Below are positions 8,608 to 15,906 of a stretch of 64,000 bases of DNA, piece by piece; position 1 is the first letter of the stretch; each line of letters opens with the position of its first letter. This stretch comes from JBLWXV01 sp048267245. Its GTDB lineage: Bacteria; Bdellovibrionota; Bacteriovoracia; Bacteriovoracales; Bacteriovoracaceae. Both the position numbers and the translations under genes were made by a program. The notes beneath the pieces were generated by a model, which worked only from the letters and a program-made list of their open reading frames with translations, searched no databases and had not been told where the DNA came from. The stretch lies in contig JBLWXV010000001.1 of NCBI GenBank assembly GCA_048267245.1, forward strand, positions 434,001-498,000, given 5' to 3'.

Positions 8608-9522
8608 ATGGATAATAAGATCATTAAAAAGCTAGGATATGCATTGATCAATATCGTACTTGCAGTAAGTGCGATTTTTTGGGTAGTGAGACTCTCACCC
8701 GGTGACCCAATCGAAAAGATTCTGGGCCCTGAAGCAAAAATCGAAGATGTAGAAAAGTATCGCTCGCAGTTAGGTCTCGATCTTCCTATGGGAGAGCAAT
8801 ATGCCAATTATGTGAAAGACCTTCTTCAAGGTGATTTTGGAACTTCACTTTTTAAGGGCAAGGAAGTGATCACTCTTTTAAGTGAACACTTTCCACCGAC
8901 CATGGTCCTGGCCTTATGTTCGGTATTCCTCTCTAGTATCATTGGAACACTTCTTGGAATTTTAAGTGGATATAAGAAGTCACAGATGTTTGATGGTGTG
9001 ACGAGAATCGTCTCGCTTTTAGCGCTGGCCTTTCCAATTTTCTCCCTCGCTCCAATATTGGTGCTGGTATTTTCTATCAAGCTGGGACTCCTTCCTGTTA
9101 GTGAGTGGGGGGGGATAAGTCACGCAATTCTTCCAATTCTGACTCTAACTGTGCCACTGAGTGCAGTGATTTTACGCGTGGCCCGAAATAAATTTCTTGA
9201 AGAGTGCCATGGCCCATGGGTACAAGTGCTACGGGCTAAGGGAATGGATGAAAAGTCTGTGCTTTGGAGAGTGACAAAGGTTTGCTTTCCTACCATCTTG
9301 AATGTTGTTGCGATTCAGCTCTCAGTAGTTCTTGCTGGAACAATGATTAGTGAGACAATTTTTGATATTCCTGGAATGGGCTCACTTCTCTTTGAGGCAA
9401 TCCAAAATAGAGATTACCCATTGGTGCAAGGTCTTATTACCTACACCACGATTATCTACATGTTAGTCTACTTCGTCGTTGATTTTGTGAATCAGTGGCT
9501 TGATCCAAGGATCTCTTCATGA
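8608..9522 (+). CDS. ABC transporter permease, DppB/OppB family
   Basis: The 304-residue protein has the DppB/OppB layout: an N-terminal membrane helix, SPGDPIEKILGPEA (the periplasmic loop typical of this family), a binding-protein-dependent transport permease domain with about five more helices, and an EAA-like loop around RVARNKFLEECHGPWVQVLRAKGM. It ends with the LDPR motif shared by peptide permeases. It should form a heterodimer with the next protein to import peptides or nickel-type solutes. No ATPase or binding-protein gene is adjacent, so the substrate is unknown. Confidence 0.85.
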   Translation: MDNKIIKKLGYALINIVLAVSAIFWVVRLSPGDPIEKILGPEAKIEDVEKYRSQLGLDLPMGEQYANYVKDLLQGDFGTSLFKGKEVITLLSEHFPPTMVLALCSVFLSSIIGTLLGILSGYKKSQMFDGVTRIVSLLALAFPIFSLAPILVLVFSIKLGLLPVSEWGGISHAILPILTLTVPLSAVILRVARNKFLEECHGPWVQVLRAKGMDEKSVLWRVTKVCFPTILNVVAIQLSVVLAGTMISETIFDIPGMGSLLFEAIQNRDYPLVQGLITYTTIIYMLVYFVVDFVNQWLDPRISS

Positions 9523-10340
9523 GTTCACGCCAAGTAAAAATTCCAAAGGAGATGAAGTGGGGAACCCTACTTCTTTCCACATATTTAATCTGGGCGCTTG
9601 GCTGGCTTGTTTCTAAGGGATTCTCTTATCGACCCGTATCCGACATGACTCGCGAATTGGTTTGGCCTTTTAAAGAGAGCTTTTTCCTGGGAACTGATAT
9701 TTACGGGAGAAGTATTTTTGAAATTCTCTCCACAGGATTAAGTTACTCATTGGGAATGGGACTAGCTGTGAGCTTTCTCTCTTTGAGTATCGGTGTAGGG
9801 GTAGGTTATCTCTCAGTCACAGGCCCGCGCTTCATTCGCGTCTCGATGGATCTAATCACCAATCTAATATTCGTCTTTCCCAGTATCCTCATCGCAATCC
9901 TCGTGATGTCAGTAATCGGTCAGTCATTTGCCGGTTTAGTATTTGCTCTAGTTGTGACAGGTTGGCCTGGGTACGCCCGGATTGTGAGAGGAGAGACCCA
10001 GAGAGTGATGGGACTTACTTATATTGAAAGTGCCCGTGCTGTTGGGATGCCCAAGTTTAGACTCTTTTGGAGCTGTGTGCTTCCAGCGATTCTACCCGTA
10101 ATGGTGGTGCACTTGGTCCTTGGTGTGAGTGGCGTGATTGTCTCAGAAGCAGCGCTCGGGTTTTTGGGTCTTGGTGGAAGTGAATACTCATGGGGAGCGA
10201 TGCTCTCAATGGCCAAAACAGTCCTGCTTGAAGCACCATTCATCGTCTTCATAGTCAGTCTTTGTATGGCCGGCTTAATCATCGGACTAAATTTGTTTGG
10301 TGATGGTCTACGCGACTATCTTGATCCAAGAAAAGATTAA
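9519..10340 (+). CDS. ABC transporter permease, DppC/OppC family
   Basis: The gene overlaps the dppB-like gene through ATGA (9519-9522), typical of translational coupling. The 273-residue product has an N-terminal helix, a LGTDIYGRSIFEILSTGLSYS segment (the LGTDxxGRD motif of the family, with the last Asp replaced by Ser), an EAA loop near YIESARAVGMPKFRLFW, and a terminal LDPR. It is the second permease subunit of a peptide-type ABC importer. The absence of DppA, DppD and DppF nearby means the complex is completed by genes elsewhere or is used by shared ATPases. Confidence 0.85.
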   Translation: MSSRQVKIPKEMKWGTLLLSTYLIWALGWLVSKGFSYRPVSDMTRELVWPFKESFFLGTDIYGRSIFEILSTGLSYSLGMGLAVSFLSLSIGVGVGYLSVTGPRFIRVSMDLITNLIFVFPSILIAILVMSVIGQSFAGLVFALVVTGWPGYARIVRGETQRVMGLTYIESARAVGMPKFRLFWSCVLPAILPVMVVHLVLGVSGVIVSEAALGFLGLGGSEYSWGAMLSMAKTVLLEAPFIVFIVSLCMAGLIIGLNLFGDGLRDYLDPRKD

Positions 10341-10381
10341 AAAGAGTCCAAATTTTCTCCTACGGCCAAAATTCTAAGTTC

Positions 10382-10410
10382 TTGATATACTTAAAGCGGT
10401 TAGGTTTTAA
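10382..10410 (+). promoter_or_regulatory. Possible promoter of nagZ
   Basis: TTGATA (10382-10387) and TTTTAA (10405-10410) are 17 bases apart, about 20 bases before the nagZ start. A short dyad, TAGGT and ACCTA, overlaps the -10 region (10401-10416). The -10 match is weak. Confidence 0.3.
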
Positions 10411-10430
10411 GACCTAGTAGAGGACAAAGC

Positions 10431-11519
10431 ATGAAAAAGGATCTAGGTCAGCTCATTATTACCGGTATATCGGGGACACAACTTCTTAGTGAAGAAGTGA
10501 AGTTTCTTGAAAGTGAAAATATCGGTGGGGTCATCCTCGGGGCTAATAACTTTGAATCACCGGCGCAGCTTGCCGAACTCGTCAATAATATTCAAAAATG
10601 CAGAGAGGAGTACCCTCTCTTTATATCTGTTGATCACGAAGGTGGCAGAGGGAGCAGCTTTGGCCAGCCCTTCAGCAAATTGCCTGCAGCTCTTGATCTC
10701 GTTCATCTTGATAGTCCAAAGATTGTCTATCACGTCACCAAGATCATGGCCGATGAACTCTCTGCTGTGGGAGTAAATCTCAACCTTGCCCCAGTGTGCG
10801 ATATCCTCGAGGCCGAAGAATCTAAAGTGATCGGTGATCGGGCCTACGGAAGAGATCCAGATACAGTAAGTAAGTACATCTCATCAGTCATTCGCGGACT
10901 TCAAACAAACGGTCTCATGTCTTGCGCGAAGCATTTTCCTGGGCATGGTGGAACGACTAAAGACAGCCACACAGATCTACCCATTATTAAGAGAACCCTG
11001 GATGAGCTCAGGTCTCACGAGTTTATTCCTTTTGTTAAAGCAGTAAAGTCGAGAGTCGAATTTGTGATGATGGCCCACTTAATAGTTGAAGGAATAGATC
11101 CGGATAGACCTTGCTCACTTTCAGATAAAGCCTACCAAATTCTTCGCTCAGAGATGAAGTACAACAAAATCATCTGTACCGATGAAATGACGATGGGGGC
11201 GATTACCACTAAGTTTTCTGCGACAGATGCGCCAATCATGGCGATAAATGCAGGTGCAGATATATTGATTTACCGAGAAATGAACTCGGCCATGGTGGCG
11301 CTCGAATCCCTAAAAGAAGCGGCGAAGACTAAAAAAATAAAGAATGAGACCATTCTCGCTCATCACACAGCGGTGATGAATACTAAGAAAGCTAATCTCA
11401 AGCAGTATAATCCAGTATACATTCCAGAAATTTCTAAAAAAATTAATCAAAGGGCTTCTCAGGTATTTCTTGAGGAACTTGCTCAGAAAATTAATTCCGC
11501 CAAGAAAGAACTCGCCTAA
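10431..11519 (+). CDS. nagZ: Beta-N-acetylhexosaminidase NagZ (GH3)
   Basis: The 362-residue protein shows the GH3 NagZ signature KHFPGHGGTTKDSHTDLP with the catalytic His and Asp dyad, an SVDHEGGRGSSFG substrate loop and the nucleophile Asp in CTDEMTMGAI. NagZ removes GlcNAc from muropeptides during peptidoglycan recycling in the cytoplasm. There is no signal peptide. It is about 20 residues longer than E. coli NagZ, mainly at a Lys-rich C-terminus. The start follows AGAGGACAAAGC. A stem-loop after the gene separates it from the TadC-like gene. Confidence 0.9.
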   Translation: MKKDLGQLIITGISGTQLLSEEVKFLESENIGGVILGANNFESPAQLAELVNNIQKCREEYPLFISVDHEGGRGSSFGQPFSKLPAALDLVHLDSPKIVYHVTKIMADELSAVGVNLNLAPVCDILEAEESKVIGDRAYGRDPDTVSKYISSVIRGLQTNGLMSCAKHFPGHGGTTKDSHTDLPIIKRTLDELRSHEFIPFVKAVKSRVEFVMMAHLIVEGIDPDRPCSLSDKAYQILRSEMKYNKIICTDEMTMGAITTKFSATDAPIMAINAGADILIYREMNSAMVALESLKEAAKTKKIKNETILAHHTAVMNTKKANLKQYNPVYIPEISKKINQRASQVFLEELAQKINSAKKELA

Positions 11520-11523
11520 AAAG

Positions 11524-11553
11524 CTAGGGGGGGTGGGATGTTCTTACCCCTAG
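11524..11553 (+). terminator. Possible terminator after nagZ
   Basis: CTAGGGG (11524-11530) can pair with CCCCTAG (11547-11553), followed by TGTTATT. The long loop and the poor T-run make it a weak intrinsic terminator. Confidence 0.35.
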
Positions 11554-11601
11554 TGTTATTGCAGCTCATCACTTTGATATCATGGACTTAGAGAGGAGTT
11601 C

Positions 11602-12972
11602 ATGAACTTTTGGGTCAAACGCATAATCTATTTTTTGCTCGCGTCTTGGATTGCTGTGTCTGCAGTTGTGCATGCTCAGGATCAAGAGGGTGGAGAGGCC
11701 GCTGAGTCTATCAGCGACGTTGCTGATGATGAACTTCCAGATCCTCCGTCGCAACCAATTATTATCGGCGATGAATATACTGATAAATCAATTGTCGAAT
11801 TAGTTGATATGTACAAGGACTCGTGTGAACGAGGTATTAGAGATAATTGTTATCAGCTCGCTCTGCTCTATAAGCAAAAGAAAGTTCAAGATAAAATTTT
11901 TAATGGCAATCAAATCGGACTCTCTGAAGCTGATAAAAAGAAAATTCAAGAGGAGATCAAAAAAGAAATTGCTGATCTCACAGAAATCGTATGTAAGGCA
12001 GATCCCAACGATTACCTCTGTCTCGATCTCATGGGTAAGAAAGAGTCGACAGGCTCAACCATGCTCTATTGGGGCGGAATCTTGCTCATTGGTCTAGCGG
12101 CTTTAATGATTTCAATTCAAATATTTCAAGATGAAGATTCCTTCAGGGCGCAAGAGCAGCTTGAAGATCAAGAGCAAGCCGTTGGTAAAAAAGGTGCTCA
12201 GCCAAATCACGGCATAGTTATTAAGTACTCGCGACCCTTTTTTAAACGCTATGTGACCCCCATTGTTCAGGGGATGAAGAGCAAGAAAAATATTAAGGAG
12301 AAGTATAAGCGCAAGCTCGCATCTGCAGGTCTGCAAGATTATATGACGACTGAAGACTTCTTTGCCTTCAAACTCTTTTTGATTTTGGGATTTCCCGTCG
12401 CATTCTTTGCTATCAGAACCTTTCTTGAAGAAACCTGGCCACTGTCGATGATTCCAGTTGTTGCGGCCGTGGGCTTTTTCTATCCCGACATTTGGATAAG
12501 AGGGAAAATTCAGCAGCGACAAAAAGATATCGTCTCGGCCATGCCCTTTGCGGTTGATATGCTCGCACTCAGTGTTGAAGCTGGTCTGGATTTTATGGCG
12601 GCGATGACTAAAGTGATTGAAAAAGCCAAGGCAACTCCTCTAACTGAGGAATTTGAAATTCTTATCAAAGAGACGAGATTAGGGGCGAGTCGCGCTGAAG
12701 CTTTGAGAAATATGGCGTGGAGAATTGACTTGATTCAAATCTCATCATTTTGCGCCACTCTTATTGCCGCTGACAGTGTGGGTGCTTCAATTGGCCCAAT
12801 TCTCAAAGCGCTTTCTGCTGAAATTCGTCAAAAGAGAAGTTCAGATGTGGAAAAGGCAGGGGCCACTGCTGCCACAAAAATTCTCTTTCCGATGCTCTTT
12901 TTGATTGTTCCGGCGGTTTTGATTGTTGTTGCTGGACCACTCATCATGGGATTCATAGGAGCGCAAAAATGA
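11602..12972 (+). CDS. TadC-like type II/IV secretion F-domain protein with extracytoplasmic Sel1-like head
   Basis: A strong GAGGAG precedes the ATG. Residues 1-25 form a signal peptide ending AVVHA. Residues 60-145 are soluble, with four Cys (75, 83, 131, 140) in a pattern resembling a Sel1/TPR repeat (CERGIRDNCYQLALLY). A membrane helix spans about 155-175 and a charged linker follows. Residues 240-456 are a T2SSF domain with the TadC signature: VDMLALSVEAGLDFMAAM, ETRLGASRAEALRNMA and two C-terminal hydrophobic segments. TadC is an inner-membrane platform subunit of Tad pilus secretion. No tadA, tadB or pilin gene is adjacent. The Cys-containing head fused to TadC is unusual. It overlaps the DUF192 gene by 4 bases. 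Confidence 0.75.
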   Translation: MNFWVKRIIYFLLASWIAVSAVVHAQDQEGGEAAESISDVADDELPDPPSQPIIIGDEYTDKSIVELVDMYKDSCERGIRDNCYQLALLYKQKKVQDKIFNGNQIGLSEADKKKIQEEIKKEIADLTEIVCKADPNDYLCLDLMGKKESTGSTMLYWGGILLIGLAALMISIQIFQDEDSFRAQEQLEDQEQAVGKKGAQPNHGIVIKYSRPFFKRYVTPIVQGMKSKKNIKEKYKRKLASAGLQDYMTTEDFFAFKLFLILGFPVAFFAIRTFLEETWPLSMIPVVAAVGFFYPDIWIRGKIQQRQKDIVSAMPFAVDMLALSVEAGLDFMAAMTKVIEKAKATPLTEEFEILIKETRLGASRAEALRNMAWRIDLIQISSFCATLIAADSVGASIGPILKALSAEIRQKRSSDVEKAGATAATKILFPMLFLIVPAVLIVVAGPLIMGFIGAQK

Positions 12973-13319
12973 AAGCTCTTAAAATCCTAAGAAATAACAT
13001 TCCAATTATAGAGAGCGTTCCATTAGCTGATGCCATGATTGATCGGATGATAGGCTTGATGTTTAAGGAAGAAAAGAGTGTGGCCACGGGTCTATTTATC
13101 GACCCTTGCAAGAGTATTCACACCTTCTTTATGAAGTTTGCTCTGGATGTTGCGTTTATCGACTCTAAAGGGAAGGTTGTTAAAGTTATTTACGCTATGA
13201 AGCCCTGGAGGCTTACTCGAACATATTTTACTGCGAGTGCAGTACTAGAGGTGAAAGCAGGTCTACTACCTAGAGACCTCGCGCGAGGGGATCAGTTAGA
13301 GGTGATATGTATAAGTTAG
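12969..13319 (+). CDS. DUF192 family protein
   Basis: This 116-residue protein has the DUF192 pattern: an early RMIGLMFK segment, IDPCKSIHTFFMKFALDVAF, then a VIYAMKPWR strand and VLEVKAGL near the end. DUF192 proteins form a small beta fold of unknown function and are often exported, but this copy has no signal peptide. It is coupled by ATGA overlap to the TadC-like gene and overlaps the first FHA gene by 13 bases, so all three should be translated from one mRNA. A role in the Tad/FHA module is inferred from this arrangement. Confidence 0.8.
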   Translation: MKALKILRNNIPIIESVPLADAMIDRMIGLMFKEEKSVATGLFIDPCKSIHTFFMKFALDVAFIDSKGKVVKVIYAMKPWRLTRTYFTASAVLEVKAGLLPRDLARGDQLEVICIS

Positions 13320-14878
13320 TTGCCGTCGGTGGAAAGCTTAGAGGACAAGAGTTTGTACTCGAAGATGGAGAGAACGTCATTGGACGCGACGGAGAGTGTG
13401 ATTTACCACTAGAAGTGCAAGGTATCTCAAAGAGACACCTGAGTATCACTGTGAATAAAGACACGGCCTATGTTCAAGATCTTGGAAGCTCTAACGGAAC
13501 ATTTATTAATGGTAAGCTCGTCACAAAGGCCACTGTTAAAAATGGCGATAAAATCGCTCTTCCAAACTTAATTCTTCAAGTTGTTCACGTAAAAGAAAAG
13601 CGTAAAATCGTCAAAAAGAAGTCCACCGTCGCCGTTGAAGAGGATGTTGAAGAGCTCCTCTTAAAAGGTGGAGAGCCGCCAGATAATCTACCTGGCAAAA
13701 TTCTTTGGCTCTTTCGCTACAAATTCATGCCCATTGTCCACGGAATTAATGAGGAATATGAGTGGAGACAACTCCTTGCCATTATTCTTGGCGTTTTTAT
13801 TATTGTCTGTGTGACTTTAACGATTGGTCCAATTCTCAATGATAATAAGAAACTCCTGATCGCAGAAACTGCGATTCGCGGACGCCACTACGCCGATGAA
13901 ATTGGCCGTATTAATGCGCGTGTACTTGAGCAGAAGAAGCTTGATTCGATTGATTCAAAATTTCTAGAAGGCGAAGATGGAGTTGAGTCGTATCTACTCT
14001 TTGATATGGAGGGGCGAATCTATCGCCCAACTGAATTAATTAATGAATATGTCTCAGATGACTTTGCAGTGCGAACACTCAACTGGGCCAAGAGCGGACA
14101 GTATAAGAGCACGAGAAATAGCTTTATTGAAAAATTAGGTGATGGTCGACTTGGAATTGGTCACGTGATCGAGTACTTCAACCCAAGAGTGGGGGCCCGA
14201 GAACCAGTGGGGGTGATTGCCATTCGCTTCTCACCTAAATCACTCGCTGTAGAAGCAACTAAGAGTAGTGTGGCCTATATTGAGTCACTTGCAACCTCAG
14301 CCCTTGTGGCGATTGTCTTCTTTGGAATCATCTTTTATCTGACCTTAAGGCCAGTTGAAGAGATGCGGCTTCAAATTGAAGAGGCCTTGAGAGGCAGGCG
14401 AAAGAATGTTGAGAGTCGCTATCTCTTTCATGAGCTAAATCCTCTTAGGTCAACCATTAATACCATGATTCAGAGGATTCGAGAGCTTCAAAGCGATACT
14501 GATGATACTGACTTTGGGGAATTGGAACCAGATGAAACCTATGTGTCGACATTGACTGAATTTATGATGGGATCGGCCGGACCTGCAATGGTTCTCAATA
14601 GCGAAAAGAATCTGGTGACCATTAACCCTGAGGGTGAGGATATTACCGGAATTCGCGAGTCATCTTCTGTCGGGATGAGTCTTTTAGATGTTGCTAGAGA
14701 GAAGGGATTTGCGGCAACCGTCATTGAACTTTGTGATAACTCGGCCAATAACGGTGGAACCCACCAGACTGGGGAGTATGAACTCTCTGGAGTTGAATAT
14801 GGAGTCCATGTGGCTTCGTTGATGGGGAAAGATAATTTCGCTAAGGCCTATTATATAACTTTTAAGAGAACTGATTAA
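13307..14878 (+). CDS. FHA domain protein with transmembrane sensor, HAMP and PAS-like region
   Basis: The 523-residue protein begins with an FHA domain (about 1-95) showing GRDGECDLPL, SKRHLSI and GSSNGTFING, all residues needed for phosphothreonine recognition. A linker with GGEPP at 121-125 leads to a membrane helix (155-175). Then come an extracytoplasmic domain (about 178-325), a second helix (326-347), a HAMP-like stretch (348-400) and a PAS-like C-terminal domain (about 412-523). There is no kinase, cyclase or methyl-accepting output domain. The architecture resembles a receptor that reports through the FHA domain or by partner binding (inference). The gene ends in TAATG, joining it to the next FHA gene. 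Confidence 0.75.
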   Translation: MYKLVAVGGKLRGQEFVLEDGENVIGRDGECDLPLEVQGISKRHLSITVNKDTAYVQDLGSSNGTFINGKLVTKATVKNGDKIALPNLILQVVHVKEKRKIVKKKSTVAVEEDVEELLLKGGEPPDNLPGKILWLFRYKFMPIVHGINEEYEWRQLLAIILGVFIIVCVTLTIGPILNDNKKLLIAETAIRGRHYADEIGRINARVLEQKKLDSIDSKFLEGEDGVESYLLFDMEGRIYRPTELINEYVSDDFAVRTLNWAKSGQYKSTRNSFIEKLGDGRLGIGHVIEYFNPRVGAREPVGVIAIRFSPKSLAVEATKSSVAYIESLATSALVAIVFFGIIFYLTLRPVEEMRLQIEEALRGRRKNVESRYLFHELNPLRSTINTMIQRIRELQSDTDDTDFGELEPDETYVSTLTEFMMGSAGPAMVLNSEKNLVTINPEGEDITGIRESSSVGMSLLDVAREKGFAATVIELCDNSANNGGTHQTGEYELSGVEYGVHVASLMGKDNFAKAYYITFKRTD

Positions 14879-15906
14879 TGTCTAGTGCGAATGTGAAAAT
14901 CACAAAATCTGTCACACCGCCGGTAGCCGCAGGTTTGCATTACCGGCTGGTTTGTATGACGGGTAAGAATAAGGGGTTGAGTTATTACTTAACCTCTGTT
15001 CGCGCTGTTATGGGGCGCAGTGATACCGCCGATGTTCAGGTGCTCGATACCAAGTCTTCACGCGAACATGCTGAGCTTGCAAAGGTTGGAGAACAATATG
15101 TCTTAACTGATCTTGGTTCTCAGAACGGTGTGGTCGTCAACGACTTAAAGGTGACTCAGCATCATCTCACCGACGGTGATCTCATTATCATTGGCCAGAC
15201 TGTCTATAAGTACAACGTTATCGAGGTCGCGCCAACACTCGAGCTAGTTGAAGACGACGATGATGAAGACGAATATGAGGATGATGAAGAAGAAGTTCAA
15301 CTTCTAGAAGATAAGAAATCTAAAAAGAAGAAGGGTAGCAAGAAAAAGAATGAGGAAGATGAAAAGGCCGCAAAGAAAAAGAGGCTCATCATCGGACTGA
15401 TGCTCCTTTTGGGCGCTGTCTTCCTACTTGATGATGGAAAGAAGGCGGAAGTTAAAAGTGATGGTGAGGGGGATGTCGAAGCCGAACTTGCCGGAGACCA
15501 AGACTTTATTGGAAGGACTAATAAGGCCGAGGCACTTGACCGCGAAACAAAAGAGAAACTTTTGGCCATCATCCATAGAGGTAGGCGCGAATACCGCGAA
15601 GGTAATTACTTTAGAGCAATTGATGAGTTTGAACTTGCACTTATCCTGGTGCCAGGTCATGCCCATGCAAGTTATCTGCTAGACCGCGCTAAACAGAGAT
15701 TAGATGACGAGATTAGATTAAATAAGAGTAAGGCAGAGAGAGATGTGAGCTCGCTTCAATATGATGCTGCGAGAGTTTCTCTTTGTTCAATTTTGAGAAT
15801 TTTATCTGAGAAGAAAAATGATCAACGCTTTAAGGATGCTGAGCAAAGTTTAGCTGAACTTGAAGAAAAAATGGGACTGGAGAAGGGTGAAATTAAGTGT
15901 GAGTAA
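14878..15906 (+). CDS. Membrane-anchored FHA protein with TPR tail
   Basis: The 342-residue protein has an FHA domain at about 22-118 with MGRSDTADVQV, SSREHAEL and GSQNGVVVND. An extremely acidic segment (125-145) and a Lys-rich segment (146-169) come next, then one membrane helix (169-184), and an extracytoplasmic helical region (about 210-335) with at least one TPR (YREGNYFRAIDEFELALIL). The predicted topology puts the FHA domain in the cytoplasm and the TPR part in the periplasm. It thus could connect phosphothreonine signals to an envelope complex. Its ATG overlaps the previous stop by one base (TAATG). Confidence 0.8.
   Translation: MSSANVKITKSVTPPVAAGLHYRLVCMTGKNKGLSYYLTSVRAVMGRSDTADVQVLDTKSSREHAELAKVGEQYVLTDLGSQNGVVVNDLKVTQHHLTDGDLIIIGQTVYKYNVIEVAPTLELVEDDDDEDEYEDDEEEVQLLEDKKSKKKKGSKKKNEEDEKAAKKKRLIIGLMLLLGAVFLLDDGKKAEVKSDGEGDVEAELAGDQDFIGRTNKAEALDRETKEKLLAIIHRGRREYREGNYFRAIDEFELALILVPGHAHASYLLDRAKQRLDDEIRLNKSKAERDVSSLQYDAARVSLCSILRILSEKKNDQRFKDAEQSLAELEEKMGLEKGEIKCE

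Noticed and set aside
15860..15898. ATG 15860 as start of the double-FHA protein
   Set aside because: It would increase overlap with the preceding gene to 47 bases and has no ribosome site, whereas GTG 15899 has AGAAGGGTGA.
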